From: a virus
Strand: one strand, 5' to 3'
Length of the DNA: 64,000 nucleotides
Virus record (IMG/VR): IMGVR_UViG_3300027985_000978
Span: 17,680 to 81,679 of that record
Shown one piece after another: positions 45,296-53,497 of the stretch (positions are counted from its first letter, which is position 1; every line of letters begins with the position of its first letter). A program made the position numbers and the translations under genes. The notes beneath the pieces are model-generated. The model was not told the origin of the DNA, did not search any database, and saw only the letters and a list, made by a program, of their open reading frames with translations.

Positions 45296-46515
45296 TTCAA
45301 TAATTCCTCCAATTTCGACACGGTGATTTTTTTCTCTTTGGCGAAAGCGGCCATTGCTTGCGCTTGGGTCATTCCGACGACTCGGAACGCATCAGCAAAT
45401 GATTGGTATTGCAATTTCAGCCGGTCTCTTGCCAGCGCTACCGCCTCTTTTCGGGCGGCTTGTCGGGCTTTCGTGGCGGCCTTTTCCGCGTCGATTGCGC
45501 GTTTCTCGGCTGCCTTGGCTGACTTGCGTGCTTTCACCAGTTTTTCGCGTTCTTTTTCAATGGATTTCTTATCGGTTTTGAACTTGCGGGATAGGGCTTG
45601 CTGCCGGTTCTGGTACTCCTGCCAACGGGCCTTCAGTTTTTCCGCATCCACTTCACCGGAGCGGTTCTTATCTAGTTTTTTCTGCTCGTCTTTGTTGAAC
45701 ACCACCTGTGAGCGCTTGTCGTCGCCATAGCCGGATTTTCTGGCCTGTATTTCCATCTGCTTTGCTAGGGCGCGTTGCCACACCACAGACTGCAACATGG
45801 ACATAGATTTAATGACGTGCTTACACGCAAGGCCGGTTAGTTCAGGGTTACGGATTTTCGGAAAGGCGAACTCTTTGGGGGGCGCTAGGCAGTAGTTCCC
45901 CAGCGTTGCCATGTAGCGGTAACGGTATTGATGATCGCCACAGTCACAATCAAACGAGACTCGGCCTGCACATGCGTATTTAGCCGCCTTCTGGTAGCCT
46001 TTATCTGTGCCGTCAGCGTCAGCTAACAGTTCATCCCACTCTTCGAGCCGGATCTTGACTCGGTGCTCTTGGTGGACTGACTTCTCCGACGCTTTCACGC
46101 GCAACGTGATGATATTGGCCCTGATACCCAGCAATGAGGCTTTGCTGATCCCGCGCCGGTCATTAGATCGGTTGCTGGCTCGGTCAATACGGATCGAGCT
46201 GGAACGCCCAGCGATTTCAAGCCAAGTTATGCCGGTGACACCGCCACGGCGTTTCTTAAACCGGAGTCGCATCTTGTTCATGCGGTCGAGTTCTTCTAAG
46301 GTGAACTCTGTTCCATCCGATTTCTTACCTAACCGTACAATCTCTTCAATGGATTTACGGCGCGACAGAATGCGCGGCGTGAGCGTGCGACGGGCGTCAC
46401 GGCGTTTCTTTGTGTTCTTCTTGGCGATCTGGTTGAACGCCCTCACAAAGTCTTTGCTGTTCAGCCCCAGCGTATTAAAACGACCGTTCTTGTCCTGTTC
46501 GAGTTCAGTAGGCAT
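45292..46515 (-). CDS. Baseplate-cluster protein with SWIM-like zinc motif
   Basis: 407 residues, very basic. The N-terminal region is rich in R/K (TKKRRDARRTLTPRILSRRKS). A CxC pair (FDCDCGD, Cys190 and Cys192) and, 38 residues on, CKH (Cys231, His233) give the CxCx(n)CxH spacing of a SWIM zinc finger. Then a long K/A/E coiled coil (260-365) leads to a helical end. SWIM fingers bind DNA or protein. Its neighbours overlap it at both ends, so it is expressed with the baseplate genes. The role in a virion is unknown. Confidence 0.68.
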   Translation of the reverse strand: MPTELEQDKNGRFNTLGLNSKDFVRAFNQIAKKNTKKRRDARRTLTPRILSRRKSIEEIVRLGKKSDGTEFTLEELDRMNKMRLRFKKRRGGVTGITWLEIAGRSSSIRIDRASNRSNDRRGISKASLLGIRANIITLRVKASEKSVHQEHRVKIRLEEWDELLADADGTDKGYQKAAKYACAGRVSFDCDCGDHQYRYRYMATLGNYCLAPPKEFAFPKIRNPELTGLACKHVIKSMSMLQSVVWQRALAKQMEIQARKSGYGDDKRSQVVFNKDEQKKLDKNRSGEVDAEKLKARWQEYQNRQQALSRKFKTDKKSIEKEREKLVKARKSAKAAEKRAIDAEKAATKARQAARKEAVALARDRLKLQYQSFADAFRVVGMTQAQAMAAFAKEKKITVSKLEELLK

Positions 46516-46838
46516 TACAGACCGCCCCCGTCTGCAAAGTGGCGGATCTGTTCACGTAACCAGACAATCGACGGGAACCGGAACACGGAACCAATCGGCA
46601 AAGGATCTGCCTCGTCTTCAACGTCAGCCAGTAAACTAACCACCCAGCGCAGATCGGGCGTCTTATACAATCGCTGGGAAACCAAATCAGGCCGGTATTC
46701 TTCGTCCTGTTTGATCTCGTACTCGGTGTAATCTGTATTTGTCTTGTCGTTCGCCTGCTCTAAGACAGTTTTAAACAGATAGCCTCGTAAAATTTCATCA
46801 TCAACGTTTAGCGGGGATAATCTGGATATATTGCTCAT
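46515..46838 (-). CDS. gp53-like baseplate wedge protein
   Basis: 107 residues from the ATG at 46838, which forms an ATGA overlap with the previous stop; a GTG at 46844 is a worse choice. The segment RPDLVSQRLYKTPDLRWVVSLLADVEDEADPLPIGSVFRFPS has the gp53 pattern (Y-x-T-x-x-L-W/R-x-VV...DP...G). gp53 links wedges in the baseplate. Confidence 0.7.
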   Translation of the reverse strand: MSNISRLSPLNVDDEILRGYLFKTVLEQANDKTNTDYTEYEIKQDEEYRPDLVSQRLYKTPDLRWVVSLLADVEDEADPLPIGSVFRFPSIVWLREQIRHFADGGGL

Positions 46839-47476
46839 AGCCACCTTTTCCGTGTACCGGCATAAACTGGATAGTTATCGTCGGTTAGGAATTGGCTTGC
46901 GGTAGGTAATGGGATAAATGTTCGGGCAACATTTTCTTGTTCGCCCATCATGGAAAATAGGCTTTCCAGATAGGCTTCGTGCATCGGGTTTTGACACATA
47001 GCGCCATAGATTGCGATCAGCAATGCACGGCATGGATCTTTGAGTTGTGACCAGTCAATTTCATAAACGGTTTTCCCGTTATCAGTCACCTTCACGTTCA
47101 ACATAGAATCGTTGATCGCGTATTCGTTCTCTCGGCCTTCTGGAAACAGGATACCCCCGACACTGGTTAGTGCGCGGTAGCGTTCCAGCCCTAACGCCAG
47201 TACGGGCCGGTTATCCATTGTTTTGTCATCCAGCCGCACGCCATAACCTAACCCAGCCAGTAGCGACGTTGGATCTTCAACAAACAGGGTTAGATTGCGT
47301 TCTTTGGCACGCTTCACCAGCGTTTCCAGCGTGTTTCGGAGTTTTTTGATAGAACGGGGTAGGGCGTCACATGAAATGACGTGTAAAGCGTTATCCGTGA
47401 GTGTAGCGGTTAGCATCACGGGGGCGTTCTTGGTTGCAATCGTCACGGCAACCACGTTGATCGACGTATTCTGCAT
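46835..47476 (-). CDS. Unknown protein, first gene of the baseplate operon
   Basis: 213 residues from the ATG at 47476 (a second ATG at 47488 adds four residues; neither has a good Shine-Dalgarno). Beta-rich N-terminus (INVVAVTIATKNAPVMLTATLTDNALHVISCDALP) then helical. It lies 20 bp after a terminator-like hairpin, so it may be under attenuation, and it starts the operon of hub, spike and wedge genes. Function unknown. Confidence 0.6.
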   Translation of the reverse strand: MQNTSINVVAVTIATKNAPVMLTATLTDNALHVISCDALPRSIKKLRNTLETLVKRAKERNLTLFVEDPTSLLAGLGYGVRLDDKTMDNRPVLALGLERYRALTSVGGILFPEGRENEYAINDSMLNVKVTDNGKTVYEIDWSQLKDPCRALLIAIYGAMCQNPMHEAYLESLFSMMGEQENVARTFIPLPTASQFLTDDNYPVYAGTRKRWL

Positions 47477-47493
47477 GACTAAAACCATTCTGA

Positions 47494-47521
47494 TAAAAAA
47501 ACAGCGCCGCTAGGGGCGCTG
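47494..47521 (-). terminator. Terminator-like hairpin before the baseplate operon
   Basis: In mRNA sense CAGCGCC-loop-GGCGCTG (7 bp, 6-nt loop) then TTTTTTT. It stops minus-strand transcription coming from ref or attenuates it before the gene starting at 47476. Confidence 0.8.
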
Positions 47522-47573
47522 GCGAAACAACGATAAGGAATACAAGCGAACATCCAGACCACTAAAGGAAATT

Positions 47574-47642
47574 CACCTTTAAGGGTGGGTCGGCGCTTAG
47601 GGGGCTCGTATCAACCTAAACGCCTTCCTTCCCTTAAAGGTG
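47574..47642 (-). ncRNA. Large two-part stem-loop between ref and the baseplate operon
   Basis: CACCTTTAAGGG (47574-47585) pairs perfectly with CCCTTAAAGGTG (47631-47642). Inside, GGCGCTTAGG (47592-47601) pairs with CCTAAACGCC (47615-47624), 9 of 10, around a 13-nt loop. Six unpaired bases on each side make an internal loop. No gene covers it. A structured leader, a small RNA or a protein-binding DNA site are all possible. The terminator hairpin lies just downstream in minus-strand direction. Confidence 0.6.
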
Positions 47643-47735
47643 CTCACTCAGCGAGAATGAGAACCCTGTGCGATCTGACTCTTAACTAAACACCGGAAAT
47701 AACAATGATTCAAAGAGCACGTAGTCATAATGCAC

Positions 47736-48437
47736 TTATTGATTAGGAAGTTCAAACAAGTCGATTTTCGGGTATCTTTCGTGCCAGTTTTCCCGCGTCT
47801 TCTGATCCTGTTTTGCCAGTTCAGCGGCGATTAATTCAACCAGCCCCAGCCGTTGCCAGATAACCACCAGCATGTCTTCAGCTGTGCCGAATTGTTTTGT
47901 CCACGCGGCCTTTCCGCCGTGGCTACCCTTGGCATGAGTCGGGATCAAGTCGGGGTATTTTGTCAGGGCTTCTTTGTCGGCTGGCGTGTCGTGATGCCAG
48001 CAACAAACAGGCAAGACTTCAACGTGTGCCAGTGGCGCTGTTCTGCCATTGACGTGGTGCAGACTGATAACCGGCATATCTCGGCCCACGCGGTTACAGC
48101 ATTCACATGACAACTTCCCGATCTGATTCATAACGCGCTTCTCAAAGGCGGTAGGCGTGCGGCCTAACATCCCTTTGCTGGTGGCTGGTTTGGTCTTCTT
48201 GGGTGCTGCCGGTTTGCTGCTGGTGGCTTTGGCTGGTTTTGGTTGCGCCTGTGCTTCTTTGCGCTTGGCGATCTGGTTTTCTCGGTAACGCTGGGCGGCG
48301 GCTAACTGCTTCTCTCGTTGCGCTTGCTGCCATGCTGGATCGGCTCGTTTTGCGCGGTCTTTTTCGATCTGGCGTGCGCGTTGTTTGTTCGCTCGTTCAC
48401 GCTGCTGTTCAAATGTGGTTGTACCTAATTGTCCCAT
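47736..48437 (-). CDS. ref: Ref-like RecA-dependent HNH nuclease
   Basis: 233 residues. The N-terminal 90 are disordered and K/R/A/Q-rich (DNA-binding in P1 Ref). The folded part has the Ref zinc/HNH arrangement: CECC (111-114), SLHHVNG (125-131), LPVCCWHHD (142-150), then KGSHGGKAAWTKQFG. P1 Ref (186 residues) uses RecA filaments to make targeted double-strand breaks and stimulates recombination. The extra N-terminal length is notable. Its last codons (ELPNQ stop) are encoded by the dispersed 12-mer at 47740-47751. Confidence 0.9.
   Translation of the reverse strand: MGQLGTTTFEQQRERANKQRARQIEKDRAKRADPAWQQAQREKQLAAAQRYRENQIAKRKEAQAQPKPAKATSSKPAAPKKTKPATSKGMLGRTPTAFEKRVMNQIGKLSCECCNRVGRDMPVISLHHVNGRTAPLAHVEVLPVCCWHHDTPADKEALTKYPDLIPTHAKGSHGGKAAWTKQFGTAEDMLVVIWQRLGLVELIAAELAKQDQKTRENWHERYPKIDLFELPNQ
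47740..47751 (+). repeat. TGATTAGGAAGT element in the ref stop region
   Basis: Exact 12-mer whose complement encodes the last ref residues LPNQ. It precedes the leader of the baseplate operon. Confidence 0.7.
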
Positions 48438-48490
48438 GACGTATGATTCCTTTGCTTCTTGATGTCGGTGTAACGAACCGCGTCAATTTC

Positions 48491-48514
48491 AGAAACCCGC
48501 TTCGGCGGGTTTTT
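48491..48514 (+). terminator. Hairpin terminator between ref and its upstream neighbour
   Basis: A 7-bp stem AACCCGC/GCGGGTT with a TTCG loop, TTTTT on the plus strand and TTT on the minus strand. It lies 40 bp after the stop of the minus-strand gene ending at 48554. Confidence 0.75.
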
Positions 48515-48553
48515 GTCTATCTGGCCCCCTCACAAATGAGGGAACCACCGGCC

Positions 48554-49105
48554 TTATTCTGTTACCGGTACAGCTTCAGCGGCCTGCTCTGGCGCAGCTT
48601 CAGCGGGTAACGACTCCGCCTGTTCTGCTTCGGCTGCTGGTACTGCTTCTTCTGGTGCTGGTGGGAATACTTCATTACGCAATGCCATGATCTGGTTATG
48701 CGTGAATGCTTGGAAATCCGCGTCTGCTTCATCACGCATACGGCCTAACAGCATATTGATCTTGTTGTTACGGCTGGCCGCCACCGCCCACGCACCCATC
48801 AGCTGATCTGCCAGCGTCGAGCCATCATCAAAGCCCACGGTAGCGATAGCATTTGCAATCACACCAATGGCCTGTTGGATATCACCCTGATTAAATGTCG
48901 CCACCAGCAACTCATTCAGCGCGACTTTGACGCCTTCCATTGCTGGGTTTTCAACTTTTTCGGCTACGGCTGCATTTACGCAATGCTGCACAAAGTTTTG
49001 CGCCATGACTTGGCGAAACATAGCAACCGGATCAACTTCCGGTGCTGGCTGTTTTGCGGCTTGTTCTACTGCTTGAGCAATGGGTGTCTTTTTCACTTCT
49101 TCCAC
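48554..49105 (-). CDS. Unknown acidic helical protein, GTG start
   Basis: 183 residues from a GTG at 49105 preceded by AAGGATTGAACC. Helical core (AMFRQVMAQNFVQHCVNAAVAEKVENPAMEGVKVALNELLVATFNQGD...) and a long Ala/Glu/Pro tail (AVPAAEAEQAESLPAEAAPEQAAEAVPVTE). No motif recognised; tails like this occur in scaffold-type and virion-internal proteins. Confidence 0.6.
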   Translation of the reverse strand: MEEVKKTPIAQAVEQAAKQPAPEVDPVAMFRQVMAQNFVQHCVNAAVAEKVENPAMEGVKVALNELLVATFNQGDIQQAIGVIANAIATVGFDDGSTLADQLMGAWAVAASRNNKINMLLGRMRDEADADFQAFTHNQIMALRNEVFPPAPEEAVPAAEAEQAESLPAEAAPEQAAEAVPVTE

Positions 49106-49129
49106 GGTTCAATCCTTAAAGGGCTTGGG

Positions 49130-49564
49130 TTAAATCAGTTTGTAAAGTTCGGCTTCCCGTTTAGTGGCTAGTTCTGCCAGTGGGGAACCCTTCATGAGAT
49201 CGCCTTGCACTATCATCAGTGTTCGGCGGGTATCGTTGCCGTTACTCAATGCGTCAGTGAATAACGGGTGATATTGGGTATTGACCATGACCATTGCTTT
49301 TTTCACACCAGACACGTTGCTTTTGGCGATCAGCGCATGGTTGTAACGATGGTCATAGGACATAGAATTCATATGACAGATCACGTCATGGATGGCTTCA
49401 GCGGCTTTCTTGTTCTGGACTACCACCAGCAATGAGAGATCGTCATCAATGCGCGTGAGCAGGCTTCTAACCAGATGGTGCGCCATTGATAAGAGAAAGT
49501 TCTTCGGCTGGCCGTTATCCGGTTCGGCTTCACTTCCCAGCGATTCAAGGCTTAACTCATACAT
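49130..49564 (-). CDS. Unknown 144-residue protein
   Basis: Follows the ART-like gene by 5 bp with GAAGAGGAATAA ahead of its ATG. Mixed alpha/beta: LLSMAHHLVRSLLTRIDDDLSLLVVVQNKKAAEAIHDVICHMNSM, then VSGVKKAMVMVNTQYHPLFTDALSNGNDTRRTLMIVQG. No recognised family. Being downstream of the ADP-ribosyltransferase-like gene, it might be its partner or control protein. Confidence 0.6.
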   Translation of the reverse strand: MYELSLESLGSEAEPDNGQPKNFLLSMAHHLVRSLLTRIDDDLSLLVVVQNKKAAEAIHDVICHMNSMSYDHRYNHALIAKSNVSGVKKAMVMVNTQYHPLFTDALSNGNDTRRTLMIVQGDLMKGSPLAELATKREAELYKLI

Positions 49565-49569
49565 GCGGT

Positions 49570-50247
49570 TTATTCCTCTTCTTCAATCAGGGCGCTGGCA
49601 TATATGCGCGGCGCGGCGGCCATGACGATCTCAAACTGTCCATCGAGATTAATCAGGGCGGCAATATCGGACTTATTAACCGTGGCTGTCAGGTAACGCT
49701 TGCCTTGGTAATGACGACTGAACTCTTCCGCCACCAGCGGCGATAATGTCCAGCTAAGGCCGGAGCGCGGCCATTTGCGGCCCACACCACGATAGATAAC
49801 AACTTCATCAGGCAGGCTATTAAGGCGTGAACGTTCGCTAACGGACATGAGTAGTTCCCGCTCGTCCACATCAGACAGGATCGCAGTCAGCGCCGATTCA
49901 AAAGGCCAAATCTCTATCAGCGAATCCCACATAGCCCTAACCAGCTTCCAGTAACCATGCACGCCCAGCCGGTCTGACTTTTCGCGTAGCTGGTTCACTG
50001 CTGGTAAGCGCCAATGCGGTTCGTACATTTGCAAAGCATCCATATACCGGCCATAAGCAAGCATTCGCTCAATGCGTTTAGCGCGGTAATTGATGATGTT
50101 TTTTAGATGGGCCTTACAAACAAGGTGCGTGATCCCAGCAATTGGAAATCCACCGGCTGGGATCGTGTTTGTTTCGATCTGGTGTAACCAATGAGCGACG
50201 ATTTCACGCCACTCTGAAGGATTAGTCGCAATGATTGGGCGATTCAT
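49570..50247 (-). CDS. ADP-ribosyltransferase-like protein
   Basis: 225 residues from the ATG at 50247; the frame continues upstream through the dispersed 12-mer to a TTG at 50286. The C-terminal 80 residues have the phage ART pattern: VVIYRGVG (Arg153), GLSWTLSPLVAEEFSRHYQG (Ser165-Trp166-Thr167), V-x-KSDIAALI and GQFEIVM (Glu206), the R-S-E triad of ADP-ribosyltransferases. The N-terminal helical part has no known motif. Such enzymes modify host RNA polymerase, ribosomes or defence proteins, or act as toxins. No signal peptide. The identification is by eye; motif spacing is right but Glu206 lacks the usual second Glu. Confidence 0.55.
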   Translation of the reverse strand: MNRPIIATNPSEWREIVAHWLHQIETNTIPAGGFPIAGITHLVCKAHLKNIINYRAKRIERMLAYGRYMDALQMYEPHWRLPAVNQLREKSDRLGVHGYWKLVRAMWDSLIEIWPFESALTAILSDVDERELLMSVSERSRLNSLPDEVVIYRGVGRKWPRSGLSWTLSPLVAEEFSRHYQGKRYLTATVNKSDIAALINLDGQFEIVMAAAPRIYASALIEEEE

Positions 50248-50258
50248 GCAAAAATACC

Positions 50259-50320
50259 TGATTAGGAAGTGGTTAGAGAATAACAACCGATCAATGATTT
50301 TGGAATACTGATTAGGAAGT
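50259..50320 (+). repeat. Two TGATTAGGAAGT elements exactly 50 bp apart
   Basis: Exact copies at 50259-50270 and 50309-50320 in the 107-bp gap between the gene ending at 50355 and the ART-like gene. This is the only tandem pair. Confidence 0.75.
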
Positions 50321-50354
50321 TAGCGTAGATTAATTTCCCCGAATCCGCCCCGCG

Positions 50355-50663
50355 TCACTTTCTGCCACTCATTCCGCGCCAGTTCCGTGACGGTTCTTTA
50401 GCGCGGGTGAGGGCGTTCTCCATCATATCCACCAGCGCCGCATCTTGTTTAAGTTGTTCAAAAGCCTTTCTAAATCGCTCGTCATCGGCGGTTTCAACCC
50501 ATCGGCACGCATTGGCCCATACCGTCATCGGGTAAGTGATGGTCACGGCTTTGACATTGCAGCCGGTACGCCACCATGTCGCCTGTACTGCTACTTTCAA
50601 ATCAGAATTATTCACAGCCCGTAAGGTGACTCGTTCGCCGTCGATAAAGCCTGTTTTCTTCAT
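50355..50663 (-). CDS. Unknown small protein
   Basis: 102 residues from the ATG at 50663 with GGTGGAAATC ahead; the longer frame crosses a dispersed element. A beta-rich start (MKKTGFIDGERVTLRAVNN) is followed by RTGCNVKAVTITYPMTVWANACRWVET and a helical end. No motif recognised. Confidence 0.55.
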   Translation of the reverse strand: MKKTGFIDGERVTLRAVNNSDLKVAVQATWWRTGCNVKAVTITYPMTVWANACRWVETADDERFRKAFEQLKQDAALVDMMENALTRAKEPSRNWRGMSGRK

Positions 50664-50676
50664 GATTTCCACCGGT

Positions 50677-50688
50677 AGATTAGGAAGT
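50677..50688 (+). repeat. AGATTAGGAAGT dispersed element (one mismatch)
   Basis: One-base variant of the 12-mer, 13 bp before the ATG at 50663. Confidence 0.6.
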
Positions 50689-50782
50689 GTGGACAACCAA
50701 AAGCAAACAGAGTTATCCACATAAATTGTTCATATCCTGTGACTAAGATTTAATCACTTTTCTGGCTGGTTGCATGATGCCA

Positions 50783-51388
50783 TTACCAATCGGCGCTTGC
50801 CATCAGGCGCAGCGTGAGCATTTCTTCGCAGTCGTCCTGCTTCCAGCATCCCTGCCAATCGCAGATCTGCCGGTACTTCTCTGTCAGCGTGTCCATTTCG
50901 TCCACGTTATCGGGTGAAATGAAACTCCATATGTCATGCCACACGACATCATAGTGCGCCCGTGCTGGTGGCTCGAACCGGAACGCGGATTCGTGAACAA
51001 TCGTCAATTTCGGGTGATGCTGGTACGTTGGTGCGACTAACTTGATCACGTCTTCCGATAACTCAACCACAGTAACAGCCTTCACTTCTGGCTTATCCAG
51101 AATCGCCGTCAGCACCATACCGATCCCCAGCCCATTGATTAGCACGTTTCCCTTGGCCCGATTGATGAAATCACGGTTAGAATTGATTTCCATTTGTGAG
51201 TTAGACATTACGATTTCACGCCCGTTCTTGAGCATCTTATAGTTACCGGCTTCGATCATTTCGTCGCGCCGACCGCTAACAATGGCGCGGATCATGGTTA
51301 GCTTTGATTGTTCTGGCGTGATAGTGAAATCTGTCACCGTCCAATCGCCGGATTTACCAGCCGGTACAACTACGTCAATTTTGTTCAT
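50783..51388 (-). CDS. SAM-dependent methyltransferase-like protein (spermidine synthase fold)
   Basis: 201 residues from the ATG at 51388, overlapping nothing and 5 bp after the HTH gene stop. Motif I VLINGLGIGMVL (82-93), VTVVELSEDVI (106-115, with the acidic Glu109) and YDVVWHDIWSF (146-156) match a class I methyltransferase core of the spermidine synthase type. Small molecule or nucleic acid substrate unknown. It may alter host metabolism or modify DNA or RNA. Confidence 0.7.
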   Translation of the reverse strand: MNKIDVVVPAGKSGDWTVTDFTITPEQSKLTMIRAIVSGRRDEMIEAGNYKMLKNGREIVMSNSQMEINSNRDFINRAKGNVLINGLGIGMVLTAILDKPEVKAVTVVELSEDVIKLVAPTYQHHPKLTIVHESAFRFEPPARAHYDVVWHDIWSFISPDNVDEMDTLTEKYRQICDWQGCWKQDDCEEMLTLRLMASADW

Positions 51389-51393
51389 ATCAA

Positions 51394-51669
51394 TTACTCT
51401 GCTTCTTGATTGGTTTGTTTTGCGCTGGTGGCGCAATGCTTCCGCCATACGTCGAACGCTGGCACTTTCATATCTTGGGCCGCCTTCATGCACAACAGCA
51501 TGTTAATTGCGGTTTTCGCGCTGGAACTCATGCGTCGTTCCCCACGCGCCCATTTGCCATAGGTGGCATAGTCTACGCCGTCCAGTAATGCCACGATCCC
51601 CGTGGCATTCATTCCTAATGTTTGGGCGGCATGAGCTAAAAACTCAACCTGCTTTTGCTTCTGACTCAT
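51394..51669 (-). CDS. Helix-turn-helix-like small protein
   Basis: 91 residues, helical. NATGIVALLDGVDYATYGKWARGERRMSSSAKTAINMLL (about 21-59) has the layout of an XRE-type helix-turn-helix with the recognition helix near YATYGKWARGE. A candidate regulator of the operon that starts at 53372. Confidence 0.65.
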   Translation of the reverse strand: MSQKQKQVEFLAHAAQTLGMNATGIVALLDGVDYATYGKWARGERRMSSSAKTAINMLLCMKAAQDMKVPAFDVWRKHCATSAKQTNQEAE

Positions 51670-51678
51670 TACAGCCCC

Positions 51679-52098
51679 TTAGAATTTACCGGTTAAAATG
51701 ATGTTCGCTTTCTTAGCGCTTGGCTCGTTGGTGTCGTAGGCTTGAAGGTCTTTCAATCCAAACTCACGCGCAAAAGATTCTAAATCGGTGTCGCCTTCAT
51801 TGAATAACGCCACCAGCGACTTGAGCATTGGTTGAAGCCAGTCATCAGCAAAACGATCCGCAGTCATCAGGTCATGCGCCGCACGAATTGGATCAGTGAT
51901 TGGTGATTTAAAGCTATAAGAACTGTCAAAGTCGGCGCTGCCAACGGCGGGGATTTTCTTTGCTTTGGTGACAACCAGATCACCCACAAGAAACTCAAAG
52001 TTATACGCCGCAATCAGCATGAACGGACGCGCACCGATCACGTTGATTGTGAATGTACCGTCATTTGCCATTGAGTAACGCTGTAATTGATTTTGCAT
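51679..52098 (-). CDS. Unknown 139-residue protein
   Basis: Start at the ATG at 52098 behind CAAGGAGC; the frame to 52173 has no start context. Segments FTINVIGARPFMLIAAYNFEFLVGDLVVTKAKK and a helical middle (DPIRAAHDLMTADRFADDWLQPMLKSLVALFNEGD). No recognised family. Confidence 0.65.
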   Translation of the reverse strand: MQNQLQRYSMANDGTFTINVIGARPFMLIAAYNFEFLVGDLVVTKAKKIPAVGSADFDSSYSFKSPITDPIRAAHDLMTADRFADDWLQPMLKSLVALFNEGDTDLESFAREFGLKDLQAYDTNEPSAKKANIILTGKF

Positions 52099-52148
52099 AA
52101 TATATTGCTCCTTGGTGTAAGTGAGGGCGGCGAACCGCCCAGCTTGTT

Positions 52149-53372
52149 TTATTTCGCTTGAGAACGCGCCCACTCAATCATCTCTGCTTCTGACATGGCA
52201 CGCTTAACCAATGCGCCACCAGCTGCAAAAACACCTTTAAAGCGGCATGGAAAGCGGGTAAATGGTTTGCCGTAAATGCTATGTGACCATTCCAGACTTG
52301 TTTTTGCGGTATAGGCGCGGCCATCGTTATAGCGAACGCTGATTAACCCTTCCAGATAACCTGAACTTGAGTCGTGACTGCTTTTGATTTCATCCGGTAC
52401 ACCCATCAGATCCACCAGCGCACCCAGCTTGCCGATCATTTTGAATACATAACGGTTTACAACTAAATCCGCCTGTTTTTCTGCTTCCTGCTGGATCTTT
52501 TCATCTGTGTGGGCGTGACGGGTAAATTTTGTTTCGCCGCGTTTGCAGTCAAAGAACATCGACACAAAAAACATCATTTGGGAAATCTGACCACGGGATA
52601 ATTGTTCAAATTCTTCAGTGCTGATAGCTGTGTAGTCAGCCAGTGTGCGATTAAACAGGCCGGTGTAACTCTCAATCAGTTTTGCTTTGTGTTCTTGAGC
52701 CATTTCAGAAAGCATTACTTCAACTTTCTTACCGGTAGCGCTCGATACAAACACCTGTACCGGATCTTTGTGTTCAGCTGGCGCACATTCGCCACGCTGC
52801 CCGATCTTATTTTTGTATGACATGACGCGGTTCAACAGGGCTTTGTTATCAGCCAGAATTTGCAGACCTTTTTCAGCGGTAGTTTTTGCCAGTGCTGAAA
52901 TGTCCTTTTTTTCCAGAATCGCATTCAGTTTCTTTTCGGTGGCGGCGAACGTGTGGGATTCAGGTTGATAAATCCAGTAAATTTCGTCCAGCCATTTATC
53001 ACTGTTATCTTTTCTGCACGCCTCTTTGATTTCGCCCCATGCGAATGACATACAATCGTTGAATCTAACGCGCAGATCTTTAAATGCTGTCTGAGTGATT
53101 TTTTCGGATTTACTGATTTCAGCCAGCGCTGACGCTAACTTGTTGCGTGTGTATTGCTCTTGTGTTGCCACGTCCTGTAAAGCTGCCTCGATCATCTCAA
53201 CTGCTGAAGGCTCAAAGAAGCTAAACACGGTATGCAGGCGTTCACCAATCCACGCCTTTTTATCTTCCGCTTTTAAGTACATACCTTTCGGGAAAGAAAC
53301 ACTGTGACGACGAGATACCCCAGCAACAACATAGTATGGGTGTTTTACAACTTTGAATTCTTGGTCTGACAT
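52149..53372 (-). CDS. Unknown 407-residue protein with the two-dyad promoter
   Basis: Start at the ATG at 53372 behind CAAGGAGCGCG. Helical and K/E-rich in the middle (LASALAEISKSEKITQTAFKDLRVRFNDC, KLNAILEKKDISALAKTTAEKGLQIL), with QISQMMFFVSMFFDCKRGETKFTRH and a C-terminal beta segment ending SEAEMIEWARSQAK. No recognised domain. It is first of an operon (with a 139-residue protein, an HTH-like protein and a methyltransferase-like protein) whose promoter has the same dyads as those at 8114 and 56200. Confidence 0.72.
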   Translation of the reverse strand: MSDQEFKVVKHPYYVVAGVSRRHSVSFPKGMYLKAEDKKAWIGERLHTVFSFFEPSAVEMIEAALQDVATQEQYTRNKLASALAEISKSEKITQTAFKDLRVRFNDCMSFAWGEIKEACRKDNSDKWLDEIYWIYQPESHTFAATEKKLNAILEKKDISALAKTTAEKGLQILADNKALLNRVMSYKNKIGQRGECAPAEHKDPVQVFVSSATGKKVEVMLSEMAQEHKAKLIESYTGLFNRTLADYTAISTEEFEQLSRGQISQMMFFVSMFFDCKRGETKFTRHAHTDEKIQQEAEKQADLVVNRYVFKMIGKLGALVDLMGVPDEIKSSHDSSSGYLEGLISVRYNDGRAYTAKTSLEWSHSIYGKPFTRFPCRFKGVFAAGGALVKRAMSEAEMIEWARSQAK

Positions 53373-53418
53373 TTTCGCGCTCCTTGATGCCAACTGAACC
53401 GATTTCCACTTTAAGATA

Positions 53419-53466
53419 TACCCATTGGGTACATATAACAAGGATTTATTCATATCAGATATGAAT
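53419..53466 (-). promoter_or_regulatory. Two-dyad promoter, copy 2
   Basis: In gene direction: dyad A ATTCATATC-T-GATATGAAT (53448-53466, perfect), 16 bp, then dyad B TACCCA-A-TGGGTA (53419-53431, perfect), then TATATC as possible -10. It drives the gene starting at 53372. Confidence 0.75.
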
Positions 53467-53497
53467 TATCAGCCACCAGCACGCGGGAACCAGACAA

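Noticed and set aside
47498-47735. A small gene in the 247-bp gap
   Set aside because: No frame with a start and Shine-Dalgarno of useful length; the paired arms explain the sequence better.
50248-50286. TTG start at 50286 for the ART-like protein
   Set aside because: It would translate the dispersed 12-mer and has no Shine-Dalgarno; the ATG at 50247 is preferred although its own leader is weak.
53403-53453. Coding start at 53453 for the 407-residue gene
   Set aside because: It would include the two-dyad promoter; ATG at 53372 has CAAGGAGCG ahead.
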